From the NCBI RefSeq assembly GCF_000190575.1, contig NC_015164.1, forward strand, positions 434,001 through 498,000: a DNA stretch of 64,000 nt, written 5' to 3'. Below, in pieces: positions 18,094 to 26,372 of the stretch. The first letter of the stretch is position 1. Every line of letters starts with the position of its first letter. A model generated the notes under the pieces. That model had not been told where the DNA came from and did no database searches. It worked only from the letters and a program-made list of their open reading frames with translations. Position numbers and translations under genes: made by a program. This stretch comes from Phocaeicola salanitronis DSM 18170. GTDB taxonomy: Bacteria > Bacteroidota > Bacteroidia > Bacteroidales > Bacteroidaceae.

Positions 18094-18762
18094 CTATCTT
18101 CTCATGCCACCGCCTTGCGCCTGTCCCTCTTCTGTGGAAAGGCCCTGTGCGGAATTTCTCTGTGCGCTCTCCGGAACTTCCGTGCGGACAAGCCCGGCAT
18201 TGTTGCCGATGAGCATCATGCCCAGGAACAACCCGGCTATCTTGCCGAGCCAGCCGGTGCGCCCGAAGACCAGGAAGGCGGCGGCGATAAGTCCCGCTAT
18301 GCTCAGCCCGGACACGTTACCGCGTCCGAGGTTGCTGAAAAAACCGCCGATCATGTTCCCAAGTCCGCCTCCGGTGGCCTGGCCTATGAAGTTCGACACT
18401 CCATTCAGGCTGGAGCTGATGCTTGCCGCCGCACCGCCCACCGCCTCGGCTGCTTCTCCGGCCTTTCCTTTCAGTTCTTGTATATCCTCCGTCGTACCGG
18501 CAAGGGCATTCGTGGCCGATTCGCCGATGACGGTATCGCCCACGATCCTCGCCACGCTCTTGTCCGTGGTCAGCTTCTCCCATGCCACATAACCGGCCGC
18601 ACTGCCTATGGCGGCAGTCTTCATCGCCTGACCCGCTCCGCGCAGGGTCTGCGAGGGATGCAACACGGCTTGTCCCGCACTCCTCCCGGTGGCTGCGGCA
18701 GCTTTACCCGCGCTTCTGGCGGCTTTTCCGCCGGCTTTCAATAATGTGTCCCAGAATCCCAT
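18094..18762 (-). CDS. Ala/Gly-rich membrane protein of the transfer operon
   Basis: The product has 222 residues. The N-terminal half is basic and Ala/Gly-rich (LLKAGGKAARSAGKAAAATG), followed by a helical region. Hydrophobic segments lie around residues 150-190 (GLSIAGLIAAAFLVFG and IAGLFLGMMLIG), and the tail is polar. The order VirB5-like, VirB5-like, small membrane protein recalls T4SS operons in which VirB5 neighbours VirB6 or VirB2/VirB3. An inner-membrane channel component is plausible but not shown. Confidence 0.6.
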   Translation of the reverse strand: MGFWDTLLKAGGKAARSAGKAAAATGRSAGQAVLHPSQTLRGAGQAMKTAAIGSAAGYVAWEKLTTDKSVARIVGDTVIGESATNALAGTTEDIQELKGKAGEAAEAVGGAAASISSSLNGVSNFIGQATGGGLGNMIGGFFSNLGRGNVSGLSIAGLIAAAFLVFGRTGWLGKIAGLFLGMMLIGNNAGLVRTEVPESAQRNSAQGLSTEEGQAQGGGMRR

Positions 18763-18777
18763 ATCTGTTCTTTTTAC

Positions 18778-19467
18778 TTAAGGTCTTACATTCTTTCCGT
18801 TCTGCTTCCATCTGCGTCGGGCGGCTTCCACGATGTCGCGTTTGTCCGCAACGGGGAGCGAACCGCCGTCAATCTCTATCCAGATGTCGCCCATCGTGGT
18901 GTATTTCACCGCTATGGTCAGGCGTTGCAGTTTCTTGTTCATCAATTTGAGTTTCGGACGGATGCCGAACACGACTTCCATCCGTTCTTTCTCCGTCATC
19001 TTGTTGTCCGACAAGCAGGCGGTACGGATGTCGTTCACGATTTCCACGCTGCCGAGTATCAGTTCCCGGTATATTTTGTTCCGGCGTGACGAGAGGGCGA
19101 CTGCAAGGGCGTTGGACGGATGTCTCGCAAGCTGCCGCGAGAAGTCGCCTAAATTGTCCGTCAGCCGGCTTATCTCATGGTAGAAGCCGTAGGTCTGGGC
19201 AGCATAGCAGACAATCGAGCGGAACGAGTCCAGATAATTGTTGAATTCCCGCTGCAGGTCGGTGGTACCCTCTATCTCCTCCTTTGTCCAAATGTGACCG
19301 GTAGTCTGCAGTAGCATCACCTTTTCCTGGCTTTTCAGTTCTTTCTGCGCCTTGTCGGTATAGAGCAGGATCATGCCTGCCAGTACCGGGTCGTTCTGTG
19401 CCCGGACTTTCGGAGAAGCGGCACACAGCAGTAGAATACAGGTCAATGTCATCGTCAGCTTCTTCAT
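18778..19467 (-). CDS. Periplasmic VirB5/TraI-like transfer protein 2
   Basis: The signal peptide ends near ARAQ (residues 1-23), followed by a helical periplasmic domain. The segment MTEKERMEVVFGIRPKLKL closely resembles the Bacteroides conjugative-transposon TraI (DUF4141) motif MTxKERMxVVxxxxxKxK, from memory of that family. It is probably a VirB5-type pilus-tip or channel adaptor. It directly follows a related secreted protein (19481-20176), suggesting a tandem duplication that has diverged. Confidence 0.6.
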   Translation of the reverse strand: MKKLTMTLTCILLLCAASPKVRAQNDPVLAGMILLYTDKAQKELKSQEKVMLLQTTGHIWTKEEIEGTTDLQREFNNYLDSFRSIVCYAAQTYGFYHEISRLTDNLGDFSRQLARHPSNALAVALSSRRNKIYRELILGSVEIVNDIRTACLSDNKMTEKERMEVVFGIRPKLKLMNKKLQRLTIAVKYTTMGDIWIEIDGGSLPVADKRDIVEAARRRWKQNGKNVRP

Positions 19468-19480
19468 CTTTTCATCCTTT

Positions 19481-20176
19481 TTAATGTGCGAGTGCGGCTG
19501 CCCTGCGCCATCGGGTCATGGCCAGCCGTGCCACCTCTCCATTATCACGGTCCAACATCCCGGCTGTCACATTGTTCCATACGTCGTTCAGCGTATAGTA
19601 CCGTATGCTCAGGTAGAGCAGGTGCAGTTTCCGGCTGAAAGCCGACAGTTTGTCGTTCAACGCCCACAAGGTCTTGCTGCGTTCTGCGCCTGTCAGCATG
19701 TTTTCCGTGCCTCCTTTCGCCACGGCATCGTTCAGCAGCGTGAACACGGAGACCAGTTCCGTGGCCGTCTCAATATAGAGGTTGTTCATGCTCATGCTGG
19801 CGATGATGCCCTGCGGGTTGTTTTTGATGGCCTTGCCCAGTTTGCCGAGGGTGAGGAATATCCTCACGCCGTCGTTGTACAGGTGCGTGCAGGCTTTCAG
19901 TGACGAAGCGAAGCCGCTGGCCGTCTTGAGGTAGCTGTTGTATTCTTTCTCCCATTGATGTATCCGGTTGAACTCCGCAGCAATGCTGTTCTGCAGTACC
20001 GCCGTCTGGGTCTGTCCCTTTATCTGTTTGTCAATCTGGCCGTTTATCAGCTCGTTCCCTTCGGCAAGAGCCACCCACTCCAACGGGTTGGAGGCTGCTA
20101 TCTGCGCCTGCGCGATATGTGGCAGGAAAAGGGCGAGCACGGCGGCAAGGATGATGCTAATGGTTCGTGATTTCAT
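19481..20176 (-). CDS. Periplasmic VirB5-like transfer protein 1
   Basis: The signal peptide covers residues 1-24 (ending HIAQAQ). The mature part is helical, with W-EKEYNSYLKTA, a HLYNDGVRIFLTLGKLGKAI helix, and a C-terminal LYLSIRYYTLNDVWNNVT segment that parallels LTIAVKYTTMGDIWIEI in the next gene. Size and layout match VirB5/TraI-type proteins. It overlaps the upstream PH-domain gene by 20 bases, so the two are co-translated. Confidence 0.6.
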   Translation of the reverse strand: MKSRTISIILAAVLALFLPHIAQAQIAASNPLEWVALAEGNELINGQIDKQIKGQTQTAVLQNSIAAEFNRIHQWEKEYNSYLKTASGFASSLKACTHLYNDGVRIFLTLGKLGKAIKNNPQGIIASMSMNNLYIETATELVSVFTLLNDAVAKGGTENMLTGAERSKTLWALNDKLSAFSRKLHLLYLSIRYYTLNDVWNNVTAGMLDRDNGEVARLAMTRWRRAAALAH

Positions 20177-20654
20177 ATATTCCCTTTTTTCGTTTGTTGT
20201 ATTCCACCCGTCCCCGGATGAGCGGCACGATGTCGTCTTTCCGTCTCATGCCTGTAAGGTCGAGCCGGGGCGTGTTACGGTCCGTCGAGAAAATGCGCAC
20301 CGTCTTCAGTCCGCAGAGCTGCTGCATCAGGCTCTGATGTTCCTGGAAGTCCACGATACGGTACAATTCCATATAGTCCACCTTTCGGACGAACACACCC
20401 TGTTCACAGACAAGCTGCTCGATGCCGATGTGGTAGTGTGTCCTGCACAGGTAGATGAAGCGGTACAGCAGGACAAGCGACAGGAAAAAGAAGACAGCAA
20501 CCCCGGCAACCGGGTATGGCACGCCTTCCATGCCGCCGTAGATGCCACCGGCACAGCACACGGCAAGGGACGGCAGCTCGTCGATGAAGAACTGCATCTT
20601 GTGTGGTCTCAATACGAGACTTTCCGGCTGTGATATGGATGGTGTCGTTCTCAT
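20157..20654 (-). CDS. Membrane-anchored bacterial PH-domain protein
   Basis: Two hydrophobic helices lie near residues 30-68 (LAVCCAGGIYGG, VAVFFFLSLVLLYRF). They are followed by a bacterial PH domain of the YdbS/YdbT type: IGIEQLVCEQGVFVRKVDY, MELYRIVDF, and a strand ending in TGMRRKDD. Small two-helix PH proteins occur in transfer operons; the role here is unknown. The start overlaps the stop of the primase-like gene (ATGA). Confidence 0.65.
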   Translation of the reverse strand: MRTTPSISQPESLVLRPHKMQFFIDELPSLAVCCAGGIYGGMEGVPYPVAGVAVFFFLSLVLLYRFIYLCRTHYHIGIEQLVCEQGVFVRKVDYMELYRIVDFQEHQSLMQQLCGLKTVRIFSTDRNTPRLDLTGMRRKDDIVPLIRGRVEYNKRKKGIYEITNH

Positions 20655-22039
20655 CGGTGGAAGCCTGTTTTTCGTTCCTGTTCCGTATCTTCTTCTCTGG
20701 GACGGTTCTCTCGGGTGGATGTTTCCTGTCTTATGCCTGCCAGTAGCTCGTCGTTCCAGTCCTTGCAGGGAGCTTTCGGCTCTTCCCGCACGAACCGGGT
20801 GTCATCCTTTTCGTCCAGACCGAGAAAATCCCGCAGCCCATTCCGGAAATCCCTGTATTGTCTGTTCATCAGGCTTTCCTGTTCCTTTATGTCATCCGGA
20901 TGGCACAGCCCGCTTGAGCGCATGGACATGACCTCTTCCCATGCGGCTTCGTATTTCCCGTAACATGACCGCAGGGCATCGGGCAACAGATCGGCATTGC
21001 CTCCGTCAATACCGCCTCCGGCAGGTATGGTTTCAAGATAGGCTTTTCGCTCAGGCGTGGACTCGATGCCAGACTTGACTATCCGGTGTATCTCTTTCTT
21101 GAGATTGTCGGCGAACTCCCGGCCTGCCGCATCGGTGTCGAAACAGATATGCTGCCGGGCGGAACGGGTACGGGAGATTACCCCACGCATCTGCTCCACG
21201 GTAGGAGTTCCACCGGTGGAGACGAACACGGCTTTTCTCAAATCCTTGTTCTCTTTCTGGTGTAGCTGGTAGTAGGACATGGCATCATAGCCGCTCTCGA
21301 ACCAGTAAATGTGGGTGGCATCACCCAGGGCTGTCCCGGCAGGACTGCCAATCCACAGTCCCTCGCTCGAATTGCTTCCTTCGGCCTTGCCTTTGTAGCT
21401 GCCGCTGCCGTCCATCCTTGCCCGGCCCCGTTCCTCGAATCCCACGACCTTTTCCGGCTCTTTGGGCAGGCGGAGCGGGAATGCAAGGTTGGTATAGGAC
21501 GACCCGTCCGGCCTTTTCCGCGTGGCCAGACAGAAATCTCTATGAAAGGCATATTGGGTGTACAGGTCTATGCCCCTATGTTTGAAGAAAAAGTAGAATT
21601 TCTTCTGTGTCTCTTTGTCCTGGGGGTTGAACTTGTGGATGTCGTAGTCGTCTATATTGAAGGGCCTGATGTCCCGTCTGGGCTGTATGATGCGTGTCTC
21701 CCTCTCGGGGATGGGCTGGTTCAGCAGGCGGTTGCAAACGAGGTTCACCAGCCTGTCGCCGGATATGCCCGCCCGGTATTCAGCAAAGAACTGCGGATGT
21801 TCCTTGATGAAGGAGATGATGTTGTACAACTTTTGCTGGGGTGGCTGGAAGCAGCACTGGCCGTTGGCCGTGACGATGAATTTGTCACCGCGCACACGCC
21901 TGCCGTCGCTGTCTGTCCGGACGTATGACGGATAACGCAGGCCGTCCCGCCTGTTCAGCCTGTAGCCCGCGTCAATGAGCACGTCCTGTATGGTCAAGCG
22001 CCGCAGAAAGTCATCGTATGTCAATTCGTTTCCGTTCAT
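20651..22039 (-). CDS. Toprim-domain primase-like protein (DUF3991/Toprim_2 type)
   Basis: An N-terminal DNA-binding region (residues ~1-110) is followed by FKHRGIDLYTQ, the usual DUF3991-like segment. A Toprim domain then spans residues ~235-330 with WFESGYDAMSYY, FVSTGGTPT and ICFDTDAAGRE, giving the Glu and DxD metal sites. It probably primes or processes DNA after transfer. The start at 22039 (MNGNELTYDDF) is preferred to 22066, which would extend into the upstream gene. The overlap with the upstream stop at 22044 suggests coupled translation. Confidence 0.8.
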   Translation of the reverse strand: MNGNELTYDDFLRRLTIQDVLIDAGYRLNRRDGLRYPSYVRTDSDGRRVRGDKFIVTANGQCCFQPPQQKLYNIISFIKEHPQFFAEYRAGISGDRLVNLVCNRLLNQPIPERETRIIQPRRDIRPFNIDDYDIHKFNPQDKETQKKFYFFFKHRGIDLYTQYAFHRDFCLATRKRPDGSSYTNLAFPLRLPKEPEKVVGFEERGRARMDGSGSYKGKAEGSNSSEGLWIGSPAGTALGDATHIYWFESGYDAMSYYQLHQKENKDLRKAVFVSTGGTPTVEQMRGVISRTRSARQHICFDTDAAGREFADNLKKEIHRIVKSGIESTPERKAYLETIPAGGGIDGGNADLLPDALRSCYGKYEAAWEEVMSMRSSGLCHPDDIKEQESLMNRQYRDFRNGLRDFLGLDEKDDTRFVREEPKAPCKDWNDELLAGIRQETSTRENRPREEDTEQERKTGFHR

Positions 22040-22043
22040 AGGC

Positions 22044-23609
22044 CTACCTCCCCATACGCAAGTCACTTATCTCCCGGTTCATCTCGGCCTCGAAATTGCG
22101 TATCGCCACATCCCTTGGCGTGTCCACACCCGGTTTGAAATAAGGTCTGGGCGGACCGCCGAACCGTTCGCCGTAGAACTCCGGCGCATGATGACTGTGC
22201 TTTATCCCGTGTACGACACCGGTCGTGACGACGGCTCCGGCTGTCAGGGCGGCGAATATCTTCACACCGAGGTCTTTCCGGGCTTCGGGGCGCATCTTCA
22301 TGTCCACTTCGCTGAATATCTTCGAAAAGAGCTTCATGCGGTGGTAGTCATCGACCGCCAGGAATTTGTCATAGTCCTTCTGGCTGATTTCGTGGCTGAC
22401 GACCTGCCCGTCGATGACGGCGGTCATCCTGTACTTGCCCTCAGCCTCTGCCGGATGGACGGCTATCTCGCTTACTTCCACTTCGCGCCCATGACGTCCT
22501 TCCTTATACCAGCCCCGGTTCTCGTTGAGATAGTAGAGATCCCTGCCGTCAATCACGGCTCCTTCGGACATCTGTTCCTCGGCAAGTCCCTGTTGCGGTT
22601 GTTCTTCAAAAAGCGTTTGTTCCTGCTGTTGGTGCCGTGCCAGGTCTTCCTGCACTTCCGGATGCAGGCCGATACTGATGCGCCGGTCGCTGTCCAGGGC
22701 TTCCATCGTCACCTTGTCCCGGTAGTCCGCTGCGATGATGTTATTGAGAAGCTCGATGCGTTTCTCTACCGGATGTTCTTCAATGGAGTTGGAGGTCAGC
22801 ACCGCCGTCTCTTCCGCTGTCAGGTCATAGACGAAATCGGCGGAAACCGACTCCGACTGCACGGTCAGCGTCCGCTGCTCCGCATCCACGATAAGGCCGT
22901 GCGAGGACAGGCACTCCTGCCATTTCTCGTTGGAGAAGTACACGGGCGAGCTGACCAGTTCCTTGTAGGGCTTGGCCGGCTCGCTGCTCCGTTCCCGGGT
23001 GACAAGCGGCGTGATAACGCTTTGCAGGTTCTGTAAGACATCCGCAGGTTGCGCCGCAATCTCCCTTTGACCGCCTTTATAATAGAATCCGTAGCCGCCG
23101 GACTGGAGTTCGCCCGGCTTCATCCGTCCGTCCCAGCGTTCGGCGACGACGGGACCGGGATAGAACAGCTGGCCGCCGACCCTGCGCAGGTGAAAGCCCC
23201 ATTGCTGGCGAGGCGTCCATCCGAGGAACGGGGGTGGCAGCCCCCTCCACCCGGTGCGTCCGTATTCGCCGATACCGATGCGGTATCCGTGAAGTCCCAT
23301 CGCGACACGGCCGTTGGCGTTCCGGGCGTGGACGAAATCTTTGGGCATATAAAAGTCATTGCCGACAATGCTGGTAAACACATTGTAGGCTTTCTTGTTG
23401 GCCGTATTCGTACCCCAGTCGGTCAGTGCCAGCATCTGCCGCTCCGTGATGGGATAGGCAAGCAAAGGCGAGTCATGCCCCTGCACGACCAGGCTGTAGC
23501 CTGCGCCGTCAGGCACGATATGGGCCTGCATACCGTTGCGCATCAGGATGTCGCGCATCTCCGGCTGCAGATCCATCGCCCGTGGGTTGGTATTCTTTCG
23601 TATCGCCAT
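22044..23609 (-). CDS. Conserved transfer-operon protein with C-terminal transmembrane helix
   Basis: The product has 521 residues. The N-terminal ~180 residues contain W/G/Y-rich motifs (LTDWGTNTANKKAYN, GLPPPFLGW, QLFYPGPVV). Residues ~330-370 are Q/E-rich. Residues ~455-472 form a hydrophobic helix (IFAALTAGAVVTTGVV). The C-terminus carries a proline-rich stretch (FGGPPRPYFKPG). I do not recognise a family, but similar proteins accompany DUF4099 proteins on Bacteroidetes elements. Confidence 0.6.
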   Translation of the reverse strand: MAIRKNTNPRAMDLQPEMRDILMRNGMQAHIVPDGAGYSLVVQGHDSPLLAYPITERQMLALTDWGTNTANKKAYNVFTSIVGNDFYMPKDFVHARNANGRVAMGLHGYRIGIGEYGRTGWRGLPPPFLGWTPRQQWGFHLRRVGGQLFYPGPVVAERWDGRMKPGELQSGGYGFYYKGGQREIAAQPADVLQNLQSVITPLVTRERSSEPAKPYKELVSSPVYFSNEKWQECLSSHGLIVDAEQRTLTVQSESVSADFVYDLTAEETAVLTSNSIEEHPVEKRIELLNNIIAADYRDKVTMEALDSDRRISIGLHPEVQEDLARHQQQEQTLFEEQPQQGLAEEQMSEGAVIDGRDLYYLNENRGWYKEGRHGREVEVSEIAVHPAEAEGKYRMTAVIDGQVVSHEISQKDYDKFLAVDDYHRMKLFSKIFSEVDMKMRPEARKDLGVKIFAALTAGAVVTTGVVHGIKHSHHAPEFYGERFGGPPRPYFKPGVDTPRDVAIRNFEAEMNREISDLRMGR

Positions 23610-23639
23610 TGTCTGATGATTTGGATTGTCTGTGATAGA

Positions 23640-23864
23640 TTAAGCGTCTCCGTTTTCGAGGGCATATTCAAGTTCCCTGTCCTTGAAATGGACAAACTCT
23701 TCCGCCGACGGGTCTCCGACTAAAAGGTCGTTTTCCTTGCAGTAAAGAAGATACTCCTCCTGCCATTCGGCCGAGTGGTGATTGACAAAATCGAGCCAGC
23801 CGTATTCGCCGCTCTCCAGTTTCTCTATAAGGATGTCCTCCGGATAATACTGTTCTTTGTGCAT
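23640..23864 (-). CDS. Small acidic protein
   Basis: The product has 74 residues from MHKEQYYPEDI to ENGDA. The longer reading from 23942 overlaps the DUF4099 gene out of frame and is rejected. It is acidic, soluble and unrecognised. Its spacing (20 bases after the DUF4099 stop, 30 before the next start) supports a real operon member. Confidence 0.65.
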   Translation of the reverse strand: MHKEQYYPEDILIEKLESGEYGWLDFVNHHSAEWQEEYLLYCKENDLLVGDPSAEEFVHFKDRELEYALENGDA

Positions 23865-23884
23865 GGTCGTGACGGTTATAAGGG

Positions 23885-24643
23885 TTATTTGTGAAGGGCT
23901 GCGGCACGGTTGCGCTCGGCGCTTTTCTTCTGTTCGTTCCACATTTCTTCAGTATAGTCGTCTTCGGAGACATAATTGAGGTTGCCGTCATCGTCCATGA
24001 CCCAGCACCCGTAGCAGCCGAAGGTGTATTTATCCCATTCCCGTCTGGTCTGCTCGCGCCATTTCTCTCCATCGCCGTGGCAGAAGCGGATACCCGTCCT
24101 TGTATTGAGGTCGATGCCCACGGTGACAGGCTCGTCATCAACGACAATGGTCAGCGGTTCTCCGTGTTGCAGGCTGTTGACCTCTGCCGTGCCGAGGTGA
24201 AGTTCCTCTGCGGCCACCTGCAGATTGCGCCCGATGATGGGGGTAGGCACGGAAAGCACCTGCTTCGTCTCCGGGTCTATCTGCACGAATGCCTTGCTGT
24301 GGCGTCCGTCGGAGGTCTCCACGTCAACGATGACAGCCTTGCCGTCGAGTAGCTGTTTCTGCTGCGCCTCGCTGTATTTCTCCAGCGGGGAGGATTTCAG
24401 CACCGGATAGAATACCACGTCCGCCTGACCGTCGTCCCTGCGGATAAAGGCGATGCGTGTGCGACTTTCAAAAGTCTCACCGTTCTCACCGGTCACCCGG
24501 ACAGGAAGCACAGGCGAATGCTTTCCTTGGCAAATGTCCTCAAGGACATACATGGGGAGATCCTCTATCATTTCTTGTGTAAGCCCGAATTTGGACAGTG
24601 TTCCAAACGGCAGTTCCGTCAAATCAAATCGTACTTGCTTCAT
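23885..24643 (-). CDS. DUF4099/DUF3945 protein, first gene of transfer operon
   Basis: Residues ~1-80 match DUF4099 (LTELPFGTLSKFGLTQEMIEDLP and onward, described only). Residues ~90-150 match a DUF3945-like repeat (GKAVIVDVETSDGRHSKAF, QIDPETKQVLSV). These domains recur in Bacteroidetes mobile elements, often fused to topoisomerase or helicase parts; here they stand alone. It is the promoter-proximal gene of the long minus-strand operon, reading from a strong promoter at 24675-24707. Confidence 0.75.
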   Translation of the reverse strand: MKQVRFDLTELPFGTLSKFGLTQEMIEDLPMYVLEDICQGKHSPVLPVRVTGENGETFESRTRIAFIRRDDGQADVVFYPVLKSSPLEKYSEAQQKQLLDGKAVIVDVETSDGRHSKAFVQIDPETKQVLSVPTPIIGRNLQVAAEELHLGTAEVNSLQHGEPLTIVVDDEPVTVGIDLNTRTGIRFCHGDGEKWREQTRREWDKYTFGCYGCWVMDDDGNLNYVSEDDYTEEMWNEQKKSAERNRAAALHK

Positions 24644-24674
24644 ATTATAAAATCAAATTCTAAATCATACTTTG

Positions 24675-24707
24675 CAAAGATAGATTGAATTTATTGTGAC
24701 AGGCAAA
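24675..24707 (-). promoter_or_regulatory. Promoter of the long transfer operon
   Basis: On the minus strand, TTTG at 24704-24707 is followed after 21 bases by TATCTTTG at 24675-24682, a near-consensus Bacteroidetes promoter. The start point would fall near 24668, and the operator-like motif AATCAAATTCTAA at 24651-24663 lies in the early transcript. Confidence 0.8.
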
Positions 24708-24748
24708 TATATGGAATAATAAGTAGTTGAAATATACTATTTTTATGA

Positions 24749-24804
24749 TTAGAATATGATTTCTGCTTAAAAATCATATTCTAAACAGTTAAATAATCAT
24801 ATTC
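24749..24804. promoter_or_regulatory. Palindromic operator between divergent promoters
   Basis: TTAGAATATGATTT at 24749-24762 and its exact complement AAATCATATTCTAA at 24771-24784 form a 14-bp-arm palindrome. A third partial copy, AATCATATTC, lies at 24795-24804, and a fourth with one mismatch at 24651-24663. The array is between the minus promoter (24675-24707) and the plus promoter (24827-24859), so a single regulator could control the transfer operon and the secreted M23 gene together. Confidence 0.7.
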
Positions 24805-24826
24805 ATATAAGAAATGGATTAGGATA

Positions 24827-24859
24827 TTTGCACAGGGTGGATACGCCTTGTTACCTTTG
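24827..24859 (+). promoter_or_regulatory. Promoter of secreted M23 gene, nearly leaderless
   Basis: TTTG at 24827-24830 is followed after 21 bases by TACCTTTG at 24852-24859. The start codon at 24864 lies only 5 bases beyond the -7 box, so the transcript would begin at or beside the ATG. Confidence 0.75.
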
Positions 24860-24863
24860 CGGC

Positions 24864-25538
24864 ATGAAAACAAAAAAATGGATGATGCTGGCTGCCGGTG
24901 TCATTATGACCACGACACCGCTTTTTGCACAGTTCAATACGGTCATGCCCGGTAGGACGACAGGTGTATCGGAATCTGTATCGCTGAAAGACGACGATAT
25001 GGGGAACCGGCAGGGAAAGGCTTTTATGGAAGGATGCCTGTCTGAGGAAAAAAGCGCACCGGCATCGTCAGGCGAAGCCGGAAAGGAGAAATGGGTGCAA
25101 CGCTATCTGAGCGTGTGCTATCCGCTCCGTAAGATGAAGGTCAATTCGCCATACGGGTACCGGACGGACCCATTTACCGGAAAGAGGAAGTTCCACAACG
25201 GCATAGACCTGCACGCGCGGGGTGACAAGGTGCTGGCCATGATGGAGGGCACGGTGATCAAGGTCGGACAGGACAGGGCTTCGGGAAAATATGTGGTGTT
25301 GCGGCACGGTGAGTTCACCGTCAGCTACTGCCATCTCTCGCGGATACTGGTCGGCAAAGGGGCTGTTGTCCGTCCGAGGGATGCGGTCGGCATTACGGGA
25401 AACACGGGACGCAGCACCGGCGAGCATCTGCACATCACTTGCAGGCGCAACGGGAAGAGTGTGAATCCGGCTAAGATTTTCAATTACATCAAAACCACAC
25501 GGGAGAAATGCCTGGCGGCATTGGCAGAAATGTCATAA
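24864..25538 (+). CDS. Secreted M23 metallopeptidase
   Basis: The signal peptide is MKTKKWMMLAAGVIMTTTP..FAQ (residues 1-23). The mature M23 domain covers residues ~85-205 with FHNGIDLHARGD (zinc ligands), VSYCHLS and GEHLHITC, all intact. It should cleave peptidoglycan cross-bridges in the periplasm during transfer-channel assembly. The ATG at 24864 is preferred to an upstream in-frame start at 24828 because the promoter -7 box lies between them. It is convergent with the gene at 25542, only 3 bases away. Confidence 0.85.
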   Translation: MKTKKWMMLAAGVIMTTTPLFAQFNTVMPGRTTGVSESVSLKDDDMGNRQGKAFMEGCLSEEKSAPASSGEAGKEKWVQRYLSVCYPLRKMKVNSPYGYRTDPFTGKRKFHNGIDLHARGDKVLAMMEGTVIKVGQDRASGKYVVLRHGEFTVSYCHLSRILVGKGAVVRPRDAVGITGNTGRSTGEHLHITCRRNGKSVNPAKIFNYIKTTREKCLAALAEMS

Positions 25539-25541
25539 GAC

Positions 25542-26372
25542 CTATGGCTCGTGCGTGATGGCGCGGACGATATGTCCGCCCCATACATGGGCCTTTATCA
25601 GGAACAGCGGCGGAACCGTAACGGTCTTTCCGTAGAAGATGGCGGCCACCACTTCGCCGCCGCACCGCTCTATCTCTTCCTTGTAGTCGGTAAGGCTCTG
25701 GCCGCTCGTGAACACATCGTCCACGATGATGATTCTTTTTCCCTTGATGTCGCCTGTAATATTGTAGTTTCTTTCAAGGATGCGTTCGCTGCCCTTGCAC
25801 TCGTGCAGGCTCTCGCGTTCACTGTGTACATCGACATCATACAGTCCGGAGGTGAGTTCCTTCCGGTGGGTCGTGATGTACCAGTCGAGCCGCTTGAACC
25901 GCTGGCCGTATTTTATCCAGTTGCTGCATGGCATGAACATGACATGACAGGAAGCGGTGTCCACCGGCAGGGCGGCCATACAAGCCTTGAAGAAGTCGAT
26001 GCCGTGGTTCTCTCCCTCTTTGAAGGCATAGAGAGTACGGCAGAACCCACGCTGTTCTTCGTCAAGCAGCCTTTTGTAGCGTGACGGATAATAATGGCCG
26101 TAGAACGTCACGCTTATGCCACGGAAACGGAAAGGCTTGAGCGGATGCCTGTCCTCGTAAAAATCGGGATGGGCGAAGCAGAACATACGGCAGGCATCCC
26201 TGTGCCCGGCCATCACAGCCAGACGGCAGTGGCGGTCACGGTCCTCGGCTTTATCGGCGAGCAGGGCAGCGGCAAAAGCGGCTTCCCCGGCTTTCTTCCG
26301 CCAGTACCCGGCCAGACAGGACAAGCCTATCGCTATGCCGACCAGTATCAGGAAGAGCAGCCTCGGTTCCAT
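25542..26372 (-). CDS. Membrane-anchored phosphoribosyltransferase-like protein
   Basis: An N-terminal transmembrane helix (LLFLILVGIAIGLSCLAGYW) is followed by a cytoplasmic region. A type I phosphoribosyltransferase signature IIIVDDVFTSGQS lies near residues 212-224. In ComF-like and purine salvage enzymes this loop binds PRPP. A membrane anchor is unusual for the fold. Its ATG overlaps the TAA of the upstream DUF4143 ATPase gene (TAATG), so translation may be coupled. The substrate is unknown. Confidence 0.7.
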   Translation of the reverse strand: MEPRLLFLILVGIAIGLSCLAGYWRKKAGEAAFAAALLADKAEDRDRHCRLAVMAGHRDACRMFCFAHPDFYEDRHPLKPFRFRGISVTFYGHYYPSRYKRLLDEEQRGFCRTLYAFKEGENHGIDFFKACMAALPVDTASCHVMFMPCSNWIKYGQRFKRLDWYITTHRKELTSGLYDVDVHSERESLHECKGSERILERNYNITGDIKGKRIIIVDDVFTSGQSLTDYKEEIERCGGEVVAAIFYGKTVTVPPLFLIKAHVWGGHIVRAITHEP

